This document shows, one piece after another, positions 1-9,396 of a stretch of 64,000 bases of DNA. The notes under the pieces are model-generated. The model searched no databases. It saw only the letters and a list, made by a program, of their open reading frames with translations, and was not told where the DNA came from. The stretch's first letter is position 1; each line of letters begins with the position of its first letter. The translations under genes and the position numbers were made by a program. Source of the DNA: Streptomyces canus (lineage in GTDB: Bacteria; Actinomycetota; Actinomycetes; Streptomycetales; Streptomycetaceae); NCBI RefSeq assembly GCF_030815415.1, contig NZ_JAUSWW010000001.1:6882001-6946000 (forward strand), given 5' to 3'.

Positions 1-812
1 TCAAGGTCCGCGAGTGGGCCACCCCCGGCGCCGGCGTCCGCGTCGGCGACGGTTCCGCCGTGGTCCGCGGCGCCGCGTGGGGGCAGGGCTCCTACACCCA
101 GTACAACGTGGGCGACGCGAGCGTACCGATCTCGTCCACCGGCGCCTCTGCCCGTTCCGACCTGATCTGCCTGCGCGTCGAGGATCCGGAGTACGAGGGC
201 AACCGCAACCCGGCCTCCGACGACATCGGCTACTTCCACGTCATCCCCGGCGTCACCACATCGACGAAGACGGTCCCGCCAGGTCTGACCGCAATCCCCC
301 TGGCCCGCCTCGACATTCCGGCGAACACGGCCACCATCACCAGCGCCCTGATCACGGACCTACGGCAGATCGCGAACCCGCGGCGCGACCGGAAGTTGCA
401 CACGGCGTTCCCTGGCGCGCTGAGCGAGCTGAAGTACCAGGACAACAAGTGGCACGCCTGGCCCACGGCCGCGAAATGGTCGGTGGCGATCCCCTCCTGG
501 GCCGTGTCCGCCAAGGTCACCGTCACCATCGCGGGACTGCGCATGTCCCGGGCCGACGTATACGCAGCCATGCAGACGAAGCTGGGCTCCGACCTCGGCG
601 AGAACACCCTCATCGACGACAACCAGGGCGCGGTCGTACGCCGTCAGACAGTCGTGGTCGCCGACAACATCACCATCAGCCCGGCGCAGCGCGGCACCAC
701 TCAGGTCCTGTCGCTCCAGACCTACATGTCCAAGAGCGAGACCGGTGACCTGTCGGTCGACGGGTCGACGTCGATCATCGCCGACGTCGAGTTCACCGAA
801 GGCGTCATCTGA
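1..812 (+). CDS. Phage minor tail / virion structural protein (5' end missing)
   Basis: The reading frame is open from base 3 and continues upstream of the window; an internal GTG at 60 is not a convincing start. The product ends at 812. The stretch ITDLRQIANPR and the run of beta-type segments are typical of minor tail or tail-tip proteins of actinobacterial siphoviruses. Just downstream are the Gp37-like tail protein and the long fibre, so it is probably part of the same distal tail assembly. There are no membrane segments. The family call rests on composition and neighbours. Confidence 0.6.
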   Translation, partial: KVREWATPGAGVRVGDGSAVVRGAAWGQGSYTQYNVGDASVPISSTGASARSDLICLRVEDPEYEGNRNPASDDIGYFHVIPGVTTSTKTVPPGLTAIPLARLDIPANTATITSALITDLRQIANPRRDRKLHTAFPGALSELKYQDNKWHAWPTAAKWSVAIPSWAVSAKVTVTIAGLRMSRADVYAAMQTKLGSDLGENTLIDDNQGAVVRRQTVVVADNITISPAQRGTTQVLSLQTYMSKSETGDLSVDGSTSIIADVEFTEGVI

Positions 813-837
813 CCAGACGCCGGCACCACCACAGCAC

Positions 838-864
838 GGCGCGGGGGAGAAGCAGGAACGCGCC
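838..864 (+). promoter_or_regulatory. 27-bp leader repeat with ribosome binding site, copy 1
   Basis: The element starts GGCGCG and ends CGCGCC, enclosing a purine-rich Shine-Dalgarno stretch (GGGGGAGAA). It lies 2 bp before the ATG at 867. A second copy, 25 of 27 bases identical, lies directly before the endolysin (10242-10268). The inverted ends could pair and hide the ribosome binding site. Confidence 0.6.
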
Positions 865-866
865 TG

Positions 867-1970
867 ATGGCGTCGCCGTCGTACCGCTACCTCACCGCTG
901 ACGCGCTCACCAACAAGGTCCTCGCTTGGGACCTGCCCCTGAACAACGTCGAGTTCGGGCCCACACTGTCCGCGACCGGCATCTTCACCGCCGCCGTCGA
1001 GCCCCGCCTGGCCCACCTGGTCCGCGCGCAGCTCGACCCCGGCACCACCAAGATCTACGCCGAACGGGACGGGCGGCTGCTGTGGGGCGGCCTGATCTGG
1101 AGAGCCGACCCCGAGGGCCAGCAGCTCACCATCGAGGCCTCCGGCTGGGGCTCCTACCCGTACCGGCGCTACGACCTCCACGGCCAGCTCAACGCGCGCG
1201 GCCCCTACACCTACGCCGACCCGTGCACGGTCATCCGGGACGTCTGGGCCTACTGCCAGGAACAGCCGGACAGCCAGCTCGGCATCCAGGTCGACGACAC
1301 CACCTCCAAGGCAACTGTCGGCACCCCGGAGGATCCCTACCGGATCGACTGGTGGGACACCCCATCGCTCGGCGACGTCATCGAGGACATGGTCGCTGCC
1401 GAGGGCGGCCCCGAATGGACCGAAGAGGTCACCTGGAGCAGCGGCACCCCGCAGGGCCGCATACGGATCGGATGGCCTCGGCTGGGCCGCCGCCGCTCCG
1501 ACATCCACTTCCAGTCCGGCATCAACATCACCCGGGCCGTGCCCGTCGAGTACGACGCCGACAGCGCCGCCCAAGTCGTCGTCGCCCTCGGCGCCGGCGA
1601 GGGCCGCAACCGGCGCCGCGCCATCGACGCCGTACGCGACGGCCGCCTGCGCCTGGAGTACCTCCTCGAGGTACCCGAGGAGAAGGCGAACGACCGGTTG
1701 GCCGCCCGCGCCCGCAAGGAACGCATCTCCCGCCAGGTGATCGGCGAGGTCACCGAGATCACCGTCCGCGACCACCCATCGGCGCGCCTCGGCGCCTGGC
1801 AGATCGGCGACGACGTTCGTGTCCGGGTCCACGACCAGTGGACCGACTTCGACGCATGGTGCCGCATCGTCGGCTGGCAGATCCGGCCAGCTACCGAGGA
1901 CGCCCCCGAGCAGGCCGTCATCCAGCTCCAGCGCGCGGACCGCTTCACCTACGGGGGAGGCACCGCGTGA
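867..1970 (+). CDS. Phage minor tail protein (Gp37-like, distal tail)
   Basis: The 367-residue protein resembles the minor tail proteins (ReqiPepy6 Gp37-like group) that follow the distal tail protein in actinobacterial siphoviruses. Recognisable parts are the N-terminal YRYLTADALTNKVLAWDLPL and EASGWGSYPYRR near residue 95. It probably forms part of the tail tip that carries the receptor-binding fibre encoded next. The ATG at 867 follows a purine-rich leader. The stop overlaps the GTG of the fibre gene by 4 bp, so the two are translationally coupled. There are no catalytic motifs. Confidence 0.7.
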   Translation: MASPSYRYLTADALTNKVLAWDLPLNNVEFGPTLSATGIFTAAVEPRLAHLVRAQLDPGTTKIYAERDGRLLWGGLIWRADPEGQQLTIEASGWGSYPYRRYDLHGQLNARGPYTYADPCTVIRDVWAYCQEQPDSQLGIQVDDTTSKATVGTPEDPYRIDWWDTPSLGDVIEDMVAAEGGPEWTEEVTWSSGTPQGRIRIGWPRLGRRRSDIHFQSGINITRAVPVEYDADSAAQVVVALGAGEGRNRRRAIDAVRDGRLRLEYLLEVPEEKANDRLAARARKERISRQVIGEVTEITVRDHPSARLGAWQIGDDVRVRVHDQWTDFDAWCRIVGWQIRPATEDAPEQAVIQLQRADRFTYGGGTA

Positions 1971-4912
1971 GCAGCGAACTCGCCCGCCTGGCCGCCCGAG
2001 TCGCCGCCTTGGAGAAGCAACTCTCCCGAACCACCCGCACTGCACGCATGGCGTACTCGTCGATCGAGAGCGGCGCGATCGAGGTCTACGACCAGGACGG
2101 CACCCTGCGCGGCAGCATGGGCCTCCAGGACGACGGCACCGTCGGCTTCATCGCCCACAACGGGCCGCCGCCCCCCACCCCCACGGCACCGACGGTTGAG
2201 CCGACGCTGTCCGGGCTGACGATCACCTGGCCGGGCACCTGGACAGACGCGGAGACGGCGCCCCTGGACCTGGCCGAAGTCCAGGTCCATATCGCCGCAA
2301 CCGCCGACGCCGAGCCAGACACGGCCCGTCCTGTGGCCGCGTTCCACACCACGGTCGGCGGCAGCGTCACCGTCGCCCTGGACACCTACGAGATGGTGTG
2401 GGTGCGGCTGATCGCGGTCAACACCTCCGGCACAGCCGGAGAACCGTCGACCGCCGTACCCGGTCTGGCCCGCAAGGCGGTCCCGGACGACCTCGTCAAC
2501 GCGATCATCGACGAGACCAAACTGGCACGCGGCGCGGTGACCGACGCAGCCCTCGCGCTCGGGGCCGTCAACTCGACGGCTCTCGCCGACGGCGCAGTGC
2601 TCGCAGCGAAACTCGCCGCCAACTCCGTCACGCTGGGCAAGCTCGCCGACGGCGCGGTGACCTTGAGCGCCCTCGGCGGCGCCCTGGCAGACTCCACCAG
2701 CCAGCGCCTGATCGACGCGATGGGCGAAGCCGCCGCCTGGCAGACCACCGCGCAGGGCACGGGCGCCACCTGGAGCCATCTCTCCGGTGTCACAGACGCA
2801 CCCACCGGCCAGACCGTCGGCGAGGCCCACGGCTTCATACAACTCCGTGGAACGACGCTCGTCCCCTACGAACCCGGAGTTCTCTACCGGGTCAGCGCCC
2901 GCGTCCGAGCCACGGCGCAACTCTCCACGGGCCCGGAGGCGTTCTACGTCGGGGTCCTCGGAGTCGGCGCCGACAAGACCACCCTGGTCAACCGAACAGG
3001 GGCCAACTCTCCAAACAACCACTACTACGCAGCCGCCTCAGCACGCTCTCTGCCGACCACGGACGGTTGGATCACGGTCGTCGGCTACCTGAAGGACCGC
3101 GCGGCAACCGGCTCCGCCGGCACCAACAACGACCCGCGTGCCCCCGGAGCCGTACACGACTTCGTCCGCTATATCACGCCGTACCTGTGGCTGAACTACG
3201 GCTCACAGAGCGTCTCCGGCTCCACCTCCGCCATGCAGGTCGACGCCGTCGCGATCGAGACGCTGAAGACGGGGATCGTCGACGCCACCAACCTGGTGAG
3301 CGGATCGGTCACCGCGGCCGCGCTCGCCGCGGATTCGGTCATCGCCGGGAAGATCGCCGCCGACTCCGTTACCGGCCGTGAGATCGCCGCGAACTCGGTC
3401 ACCGCCTCCGAGATCGCCGCCGCATCGATCTCCACCGACAAGCTCGTCGTCGCGGGCGGAACGAATGTGCTCAGCGACCCTTCCTTCGAGGGCGCCTACA
3501 CCGCGGCGATCGCCAAGAACGAATGGTCCGTCGTCTCCGGCGGCAACGGCTCGGCGAAGGCGCTCCGTGTCGACGCCACCGCCACGACGGCCACCACCCG
3601 TGCGCTCGCGCTCACGTCGCTGCCGATGCTGAGCAGCGAACAGCTGTACCTCGCCATCGACGCCAACGCATCATCGGACTGGGTCGGAGGAGCTCTCAAG
3701 TTCTACGCCCGGTGGCTGGACGGGAACGGCGGCACACTCGGCTGGGGCGTCGCCCAGATTGACGCCCCGACCCGCGGCTCTTGGCTGCGTCTCGCCGCAA
3801 CGGTCACCGCGCCGGCGAACACGACCACGGCCACCATCTGGGTGGAGTCGTACCAGGGAACAGCCGGATCGGTTCTGTGGGACAACGCGGTCGTCCGGCC
3901 CCTGCTGACCGGGGTACAGATCGCCGACGGAGCCATCACCGCGCCCAAGCTGCTGGCCGGATCGGTGACCGCCGAGAAGATCACAGCTTTGGCCGTCACG
4001 GCCGAGAAGATAGCGGCCCTCGCCGTCACGACGGACAAGTTGAACGCCCTGTCGGTGACCGCTGAGAAGATCGCGGTCAACGCGATTACCGCAACCAAGA
4101 TCGCCGCTGGGGCGATCGAGGCCACCCACATCAAGTCCGGGTCGATCACCGCAGAGAAGCTCGACGCGGACGCCATCAACGGCAAGACGATCAACGGGGC
4201 AGTGATCATCGGCAGCACCCTGCAAACTGCGGCCAGCGGGCAGAGGGTTGTGATCAGCCCAGGAAACGCGACTCCGGAAACCGGGTCGATCGAGTTCTAC
4301 TCGGGCAGCGCAGATGAAGCAGCGCCTGCAGAACTTAGTACGGCGATTGCCTACGGTTCGCAGGGCTCCGTGGACTACGAGATTCCCAGCGTCGCCCTCA
4401 CCGCCCCGCGCGTGAGCGGCACAAGCCAGGAATCCGGTATGTGGCTCCAGGGCCACATACCCGGCTACTCGGGAGGTGCGTTCCACCTCTACGCCAACGA
4501 CAGCGGTGGCAACGGAGCCGCGTCCATCACTGGCTACGGGGCCGATACCTCGGATGCCGGGTCATCCATCGAGTTGTCCGTGCGCGACGCCCCCAGCGGC
4601 TCGGCGTCATCCTCCGCCGAGCTCACCTCCAGCGGTTTCAACATCTCAGGAGTGCTGAAGGCGGGGAACATCGTTGCTGGCCGCGTGACCATCACCCCGA
4701 GCGCAGCGAACGTACCGACGTCGGTCACAGTCACCGGATTGAACGTCAAGGGCACCGCCTTCCGAGCAGTGGCAACGCCATCAACCTCTGTTCCTGGAAC
4801 GTCAGTTACCGGAGTCGGGGTCACCAATGTGACGGCGACGGGACTGACGATCTGGGTGACGAGGACGAACACTACGAGTACGGGCGTGGACTGGATGGTG
4901 ATGGGAAGCTGA
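1967..4912 (+). CDS. Phage tail fibre / host-specificity protein
   Basis: The GTG start at 1967 overlaps the preceding stop (GTGA). The open frame continues upstream, but that part is only a shadow of the previous gene. The protein has 981 residues. It begins with a short coiled coil (SSELARLAARVAALEKQ), then a fibronectin-like segment, then many degenerate repeats of the form ITAEKIAA / VTTDKLNA. Such repeats are common in elongated phage fibres. Between them, at about residues 500-645, lies a carbohydrate-binding-module-like beta domain starting NVLSDPSFEGAY. It is probably the receptor-binding fibre. The C-terminal 200 residues are Gly/Ser/Thr-rich and probably form the tip. Confidence 0.75.
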   Translation: MSSELARLAARVAALEKQLSRTTRTARMAYSSIESGAIEVYDQDGTLRGSMGLQDDGTVGFIAHNGPPPPTPTAPTVEPTLSGLTITWPGTWTDAETAPLDLAEVQVHIAATADAEPDTARPVAAFHTTVGGSVTVALDTYEMVWVRLIAVNTSGTAGEPSTAVPGLARKAVPDDLVNAIIDETKLARGAVTDAALALGAVNSTALADGAVLAAKLAANSVTLGKLADGAVTLSALGGALADSTSQRLIDAMGEAAAWQTTAQGTGATWSHLSGVTDAPTGQTVGEAHGFIQLRGTTLVPYEPGVLYRVSARVRATAQLSTGPEAFYVGVLGVGADKTTLVNRTGANSPNNHYYAAASARSLPTTDGWITVVGYLKDRAATGSAGTNNDPRAPGAVHDFVRYITPYLWLNYGSQSVSGSTSAMQVDAVAIETLKTGIVDATNLVSGSVTAAALAADSVIAGKIAADSVTGREIAANSVTASEIAAASISTDKLVVAGGTNVLSDPSFEGAYTAAIAKNEWSVVSGGNGSAKALRVDATATTATTRALALTSLPMLSSEQLYLAIDANASSDWVGGALKFYARWLDGNGGTLGWGVAQIDAPTRGSWLRLAATVTAPANTTTATIWVESYQGTAGSVLWDNAVVRPLLTGVQIADGAITAPKLLAGSVTAEKITALAVTAEKIAALAVTTDKLNALSVTAEKIAVNAITATKIAAGAIEATHIKSGSITAEKLDADAINGKTINGAVIIGSTLQTAASGQRVVISPGNATPETGSIEFYSGSADEAAPAELSTAIAYGSQGSVDYEIPSVALTAPRVSGTSQESGMWLQGHIPGYSGGAFHLYANDSGGNGAASITGYGADTSDAGSSIELSVRDAPSGSASSSAELTSSGFNISGVLKAGNIVAGRVTITPSAANVPTSVTVTGLNVKGTAFRAVATPSTSVPGTSVTGVGVTNVTATGLTIWVTRTNTTSTGVDWMVMGS

Positions 4913-5085
4913 TGGTCGGCGCAGTTGAAGAGGAGTTCCCGCCCTCCAAGCAGTTCATTGCGGTGTGCCGAACCGGCGAGTGTCCGGTCGCGGGCATCGA
5001 ATTCGAGGTCACGTTGTATGGGCCCAACTACGCATGTATCTGCGGTCGTTGCGGACAGGCCCATTCGGAGCTGATCGAGTTATGA
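4912..5085 (+). CDS. Small phage zinc-ribbon-like protein
   Basis: The 57-residue product starts at the ATG that overlaps the fibre stop (ATGA). It carries two cysteine pairs, CRTGEC and CICGRC, with the spacing of a small zinc ribbon. It closes the tail operon. Similar tiny Cys4 proteins occur beside tail genes of Streptomyces phages, but their role is unknown. The start and operon position are clear; the zinc binding is inferred. Confidence 0.55.
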   Translation: MVGAVEEEFPPSKQFIAVCRTGECPVAGIEFEVTLYGPNYACICGRCGQAHSELIEL

Positions 5086-5214
5086 CCTGGTGCACGCATA
5101 AGTGCCTCTCCTGATGCCCGGTTCTGAGCAGGCTTGGCGCCTAGGCTGGCTGGGTGTCCGAGGATGCCGGACAGGCCCGAGAGCGTGTGCGTGAAGGCCG
5201 CGGTGAACGGCTGA

Positions 5215-5370
5215 TGCCGGAAGCAACACCTGATCACCGACGGGCTGCTCGGCTTCCGACGCCTGCGCATCCGATGGGAACGCAGGGCCGACATTCACGA
5301 AGCCTTTCTCAAACTCGCCTGTTGCCTGGTCACTCACCGGCAACTCGGCGTTTTGCGGTGCCGTCGGTAG
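5215..5370 (+). pseudogene. IS5-family transposase, C-terminal remnant
   Basis: Read in the frame that ends at the TAG 5368-5370, the segment encodes HLITDGLLGFRRLRIRWERR and then ADIHEAFLKLACCLVTHRQL. This matches the C-terminal end of Streptomyces IS5-group transposases. A stop codon lies just upstream in the same frame and no N-terminal part is attached, so it is a scar. A matching N-terminal fragment lies on the opposite strand at 7444-7650. Confidence 0.6.
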
Positions 5371-5640
5371 AGGTCATCACGCGGCTGGGCGCTGCGACGA
5401 TGCAGATCTGCTCGGGGAGCATCCAGTGGCCTATGAAATGTCGACATCATGCTGCAGTTCACACCTGTCGCGCTGGAGGTGCAGCCGGTGGAGGTCTTGC
5501 AGGGCAGCGATGGGAAAGGAGTGCTGAACCCACTTCGCCCGAAAGCCGTCCTGTCGTGATCGCCCGTACTCGGTGCACGGATGCGTCGATCAGCATGCCT
5601 TCTCCGGCCCGGATGACACGAGCGGGATCGCACAGCGGCG
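5371..5640. other. Gene-free scar between IS remnant and pentapeptide gene
   Basis: Several short frames cross this stretch on both strands, but none has a ribosome binding site, a recognisable domain or consistent codon use. It is probably decayed insertion-sequence DNA. Confidence 0.4.
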
Positions 5641-7365
5641 TCATCCTCGCTTGATCCGGCCACGAATGGCGAGAGCTGCCAACCCAAGAAGAATCGGCTC
5701 TGAGAACCGTGAGGCCATCTCTGTGTACGTTCCCCAAGTGGTCAAGTCCTGATCACTGGAACGAAACACCACCGAATTTAGTACCACCCGCACAGACTTT
5801 TCGAATCGATTGCTCGTAAACCGAGATGATATCGCCAGCGTCAGCTCAGGATCCGGTTTGTCAATCACAGTCTTGACTGTGTTTCCCAGCTGAACTCGTT
5901 GGATCTCCTGTTTCGGTGTTTGGTCGGGAATTCCAAGGCCCATCATGAGGATGATTGTTGTAGCCATGGCTGCAAGGAGCCAGGAAAGCGCCCTCGATGC
6001 ACGAAGGCCGTAGCCCGAGAAAATCCAATAGAGATTTAGGAGGATTGTTTCTCCGAGCGGGAGGGTTCGATTGTGGCGACGCATTTCCATCTCACCGTAG
6101 TAAAAGTCTGCTGCGCCTGGTTCATCTTTCGCATCCTCTCTGCATTTACGAAGCTGTCGGTAAATCTCCGTGAGCCTTGCGAGGCCGAGGACCTCGTCGT
6201 GGCTTTCGGGTGATTCACCCCACCCGTCACGAAGGGAGGAGGAGTGGGTTTCAAGAGATCTCCATCTTCGTTCTTCTTCTATTACCTGGCGCGAAGACCA
6301 GCGGTATGGAAAAAGGCCAACCTGGCGCCACCCTCGAGGTGTGCGACGGAAGGTGCAGTTTCCTTCCAGGCGGATTTGGTCGAGATTGAATGCGCCAGCA
6401 AATATGCAGTCCGATAGGTCGACGTCCGAGAATGTCAGGAACGAGGCGTCTGTTCCCTCCATTGAGGACACGCTGACGCTGGGATCCTCCATTGTGGGAA
6501 TATCTTCGTCGACTGGGAGGTCGTATGAGATAAAGGGTGCAGGGTGCGCCACTACAGCGAGCGGTTGGGTCAGCACCGTCTCCGTCAAGTACACCTGTGC
6601 ATACCTAAGCCTGAGAACGGTGGGTATGTCCCAACGGGTTCGGCGACAAAAGAGGATTTTGGCTGCGACGTCAATTCTCGCGTCACTTCTGAATTCCGCC
6701 TCGTTGAGAATGAGCACGAGGCATACTATGCTTCCGAGGCTGGCGTTCTTGTTGAACTGGCACGACAAAAATGAGATCACAGTAGAGCAGCGGACCCGGG
6801 CGAAGATTGCGCGATCCTTGAATTCCGACCTCATGAGCGAGAGCTCGTAATGCTCTGAAGCCGTAAAGTTTGCGACGTCAAAGAATTTAACGCCGATAAA
6901 GAGTGACTTTCCTTCAAATTTGGCATCGAAGAATGAAGCCTCCGATGCGAAGATTGCGCCGTCAAAGTCCGAATCCGCGGAGAATCGGGCGCCGGCGAAA
7001 TCGACCTCCCCATGAAAATGCGCCGACTTGAAAGAGCATCCTTTTGAGAATACGGCTCCCCGTGCCCTGACGTCGTCGATGAAAACTGAATCATCAAATA
7101 TGGCCGTGCCGAATTTAGGTGGTTGCTCAGGGGTTGCTCTCAGTTTCGCCAGGATCTGACTGAAGACGTCTCCTGTTATTGTGGTTCCGCTCAAATCGAT
7201 GCCCGCTCCGGGGGTGAGGCTGTTCAAGTAGCTTTGCTGGTCGCTGGGGCTCATATGGGCCAGGCACTTTCCCTCGCTGCCAAGTCGTATTCCTCGGCAG
7301 CCGACAGGATCCTCCTCTGTAGCTCCTGTACCGCAGTAACTCCACGATGGGGGCATGATCGTCAT
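5641..7365 (-). CDS. Pentapeptide-repeat membrane protein
   Basis: The 574-residue protein has a Cys-containing N-terminus. From about residue 85 to 190 it has runs of A(D/N)LXX-type pentapeptides (FDDSVFIDDVRARGAVFSKG, GEVDFAGARFSADSDFDGAI) that would fold as a quadrilateral beta helix. A second pentapeptide stretch at about residues 310-335 is followed by a helical region (LARLTEIYRQLRKCREDA). Two hydrophobic segments close the protein, near residues 445-475 and at the C-terminus (ILLGLAALAIRG). Membrane-anchored pentapeptide proteins of this layout are known, but their function is not. The gene runs against the prophage operons and its base composition is clearly more AT-rich than its surroundings, so it looks like separately acquired cargo. 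Confidence 0.75.
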   Translation of the reverse strand: MTIMPPSWSYCGTGATEEDPVGCRGIRLGSEGKCLAHMSPSDQQSYLNSLTPGAGIDLSGTTITGDVFSQILAKLRATPEQPPKFGTAIFDDSVFIDDVRARGAVFSKGCSFKSAHFHGEVDFAGARFSADSDFDGAIFASEASFFDAKFEGKSLFIGVKFFDVANFTASEHYELSLMRSEFKDRAIFARVRCSTVISFLSCQFNKNASLGSIVCLVLILNEAEFRSDARIDVAAKILFCRRTRWDIPTVLRLRYAQVYLTETVLTQPLAVVAHPAPFISYDLPVDEDIPTMEDPSVSVSSMEGTDASFLTFSDVDLSDCIFAGAFNLDQIRLEGNCTFRRTPRGWRQVGLFPYRWSSRQVIEEERRWRSLETHSSSLRDGWGESPESHDEVLGLARLTEIYRQLRKCREDAKDEPGAADFYYGEMEMRRHNRTLPLGETILLNLYWIFSGYGLRASRALSWLLAAMATTIILMMGLGIPDQTPKQEIQRVQLGNTVKTVIDKPDPELTLAISSRFTSNRFEKSVRVVLNSVVFRSSDQDLTTWGTYTEMASRFSEPILLGLAALAIRGRIKRG

Positions 7366-7443
7366 ATGCCGATCACATCAGGATCGGCGGGCTGGGCGCA
7401 GTAACTTGTCCGATCTTGACGTGCTGTACCGCGCCTCCGGACG

Positions 7444-7650
7444 TCACTGCGGGCTCTTCGCGGACCAGGGGCGGCAACCAAGCAGGGCCTCGTGGAGCCG
7501 CTGCCAGACGCCGGCGTCATTCCAGTCGCGCGGTCGACGCCAGCACGCGACCGCGTCCGCCAGCGGGACCGGCGCGGCAGTCCGGCCCAGTTGGGCCAGC
7601 GCGGTGGGTATGGGAGAAGATGCAGGAGCAGGCAAGGACTCGCCAGGTGT
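7444..7650 (-). pseudogene. IS5-family transposase, N-terminal remnant
   Basis: On the minus strand the frame encodes CWRRPRDWNDAGVWQRLHEA followed by LLGCRPWS and then a stop. This is the DNA-binding N-terminus typical of IS5-group transposases of Streptomyces. The catalytic DDE part is missing. The upstream part of the fragment lies inside the long inverted repeat (7614-7784), so the repeat arm probably represents the 5' end of this insertion sequence. Confidence 0.55.
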
Positions 7651-7784
7651 TCATGGGACTTCGACACTCACATGATCACTGAGGCCGTGCCTGCACTGCG
7701 TCCGCCCGCCCGAACCGGGATGTCCCCTCCAAGGACGGGCCAGCACGACACTCCGGACGAAACGTGATCACGCAACGGCCCCTG
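7614..7784. repeat. Long inverted repeat, left arm
   Basis: This 171-bp segment is the near-perfect reverse complement of 9397-9568; I count one substitution and one inserted base. The arms flank two minus-strand membrane-protein genes. The match stops sharply at both ends. The left arm continues into the IS5-type N-terminal fragment; the right arm continues into different DNA. Confidence 0.85.
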
Positions 7785-8046
7785 GCGAGTCGACCGCCTT
7801 TCCATGCCGACTGGACCTGACTGCCGCTCGCGCGGGATCTGGCCTGCCGCTCGGGGGAAAGCGGCAGGCCAGATCCTGCTCCACAGGGTCACCTTTGCCC
7901 GGAGAGCGGGTGTTGGGCCGACAAGATCGCCCAATATCACGCCCATCAACAGCCGTTGATAACTGCCATGTTCGTTCCATCTCCTCGTGGCCTACATATT
8001 TGCCCAGGAGGAACATGCGTGTCAGGCGTAGAAAGCGCTTTTATAT

Positions 8047-8844
8047 TCACAGCACAGTAAAGCTATCCTTTACCAAGCTGTACGTTTTGAGTGCTTGAGT
8101 CTCGACTTCCAGGGACGACAACCTTGAATCCTTGACAGGTTGGTACCAGGTATTGATCTGGTAGGACATCCCGTCAGCGTTGAAGCCGAGAAGCAAGGCA
8201 TGCCAGGGCACGTCCTGAAGGGTGAAAGTGTATTCCCAGACGACTGCCGGCCAGCCGCGGAACGTGGCCTCCGTCAGACGGATCTTCCGATAGTCCATGC
8301 CTCCGTGGGCATTCTGTTCCGAGGTCTGCCATGTGTCCATCAAGTCGCCGCGGGCCATGGAGGATTTTCCGACGACTTCCTGTTTGCCGTCCGGCGAGGT
8401 GTAGTGCACCTCGTTCCCTGTCTTTACGTCCCGCCGCCAGCCTTTGGGCGGGACCCACGCGAACTGTCCGGCCTCGTTGGTTGCCCCCACGGGCAGCGTG
8501 GGCGCCGCACCGATGACGACGGGCGAGTTCGCCACAGTCTGGCTGTGCACATAGGACGAGGTGCCGAACCCGGCGCCGAAGACCAGCAATACGGAAGCGG
8601 CGACGGTCAGCCAGTTCTTGCGGACAAGACTGGTTGCGCTCCTGACCTTGGCGGTCGAGATGCGCTTCACCTTTTCGGCCGGGCGCTTATCAGTCAACTC
8701 GATGTCGAACAGTGAGGCAATGTACCTGCGCCACAGCGTTGTGTCCTTGCGAAGCCCGTGTTCGATGATGTAGTCCATTGATTCCAGGTTTTCGTCCCTG
8801 GAATCGGTCAGCGACGCCCAATAGCGTTGGCCGAATTTAGTCAT
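8047..8844 (-). CDS. Single-pass membrane protein with extracytoplasmic sensor-like domain
   Basis: The 265-residue protein has a charged cytoplasmic N-terminus of about 80 residues and one membrane helix (TVAASVLLVFGAGFGTSSYV, about 82-101). A roughly 160-residue outside domain follows, beginning WVPPKGWRRDVKTGNEVHYT. That domain resembles the extracellular parts attached to some actinobacterial Ser/Thr kinases, but no kinase motif is present. It is transcribed after the small membrane protein at 8856-9257 with an 11-bp gap, so the two are probably co-expressed. Both sit inside the inverted repeat. Function unknown. Confidence 0.6.
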   Translation of the reverse strand: MTKFGQRYWASLTDSRDENLESMDYIIEHGLRKDTTLWRRYIASLFDIELTDKRPAEKVKRISTAKVRSATSLVRKNWLTVAASVLLVFGAGFGTSSYVHSQTVANSPVVIGAAPTLPVGATNEAGQFAWVPPKGWRRDVKTGNEVHYTSPDGKQEVVGKSSMARGDLMDTWQTSEQNAHGGMDYRKIRLTEATFRGWPAVVWEYTFTLQDVPWHALLLGFNADGMSYQINTWYQPVKDSRLSSLEVETQALKTYSLVKDSFTVL

Positions 8845-8855
8845 GGCCGAGTACC

Positions 8856-9257
8856 TCAGCCCCCATCAGACGTGGTTGTGGAGTCCTGGCCTGGCTCCAG
8901 AGCCAGGCCGGTGGAGTGGCCCCCGCTGATCGCTGCCTGGATCGACTTCACACTGCCAAGTTGTCGGAGCAGCGCCGGTGCCGAGGCTCCCACCGCTACT
9001 GCCGCTGATGCCCCTGTCAGTTGAGGGGAGAAGATCCATCCTGCGCTCGCGCCGAGGGAGAGCCGGGTCAGTGCTGCCAGAGCATCGGATGGCACGTCAA
9101 TATACTTGCCAAGTGGCGGCAATTGGTCTCCTGTCTTCTTCTTCGACAAGGAGCGATGGCGGGCCGCTTGCCATGCCGTGATGCGCCTGTAGAAGACCAC
9201 AATCTCCACTAAGAGGCCGCCCAGTGCACCACACATGATGGACGTCGTCCACTGCAC
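8856..9257 (-). CDS. Small membrane protein of unknown function
   Basis: The 133-residue protein begins with a hydrophobic segment (IMCGALGGLLVEIVVFYRRI). A basic stretch (ARHRSLSKKK) follows, then a second hydrophobic region near residues 65-95 rich in Ala and Gly. It is the first gene of a two-gene minus-strand unit with the sensor-like protein at 8047-8844. I do not recognise the family. The position between two arms of a long inverted repeat suggests the pair moved as a unit. Confidence 0.5.
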   Translation of the reverse strand: MQWTTSIMCGALGGLLVEIVVFYRRITAWQAARHRSLSKKKTGDQLPPLGKYIDVPSDALAALTRLSLGASAGWIFSPQLTGASAAVAVGASAPALLRQLGSVKSIQAAISGGHSTGLALEPGQDSTTTSDGG

Positions 9258-9396
9258 AGTCGCCGCCCCCTCGGCAGTACTTCTGGCTGAGTGTGTTCAG
9301 CATTCCAGAGCGGAGGTTTTCGCGGGAGGGTGACGGCACAGAACCTCCTGTGATCCTTTTTCCACTACTGACTTCGGCTGGTCAGGGGGCGTGGAT

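Noticed and set aside
926..1966. N-terminal extension of the tail fibre frame.
   Set aside because: The extension lies in a second frame over the preceding tail gene and is Arg/Pro-rich. The GTG at 1967 with GTGA coupling is the real start.
360..2045. 561-codon minus-strand frame opposite the tail genes.
   Set aside because: It is a GC-skew shadow of the tail genes, which have clear starts, overlaps and family motifs on the plus strand.
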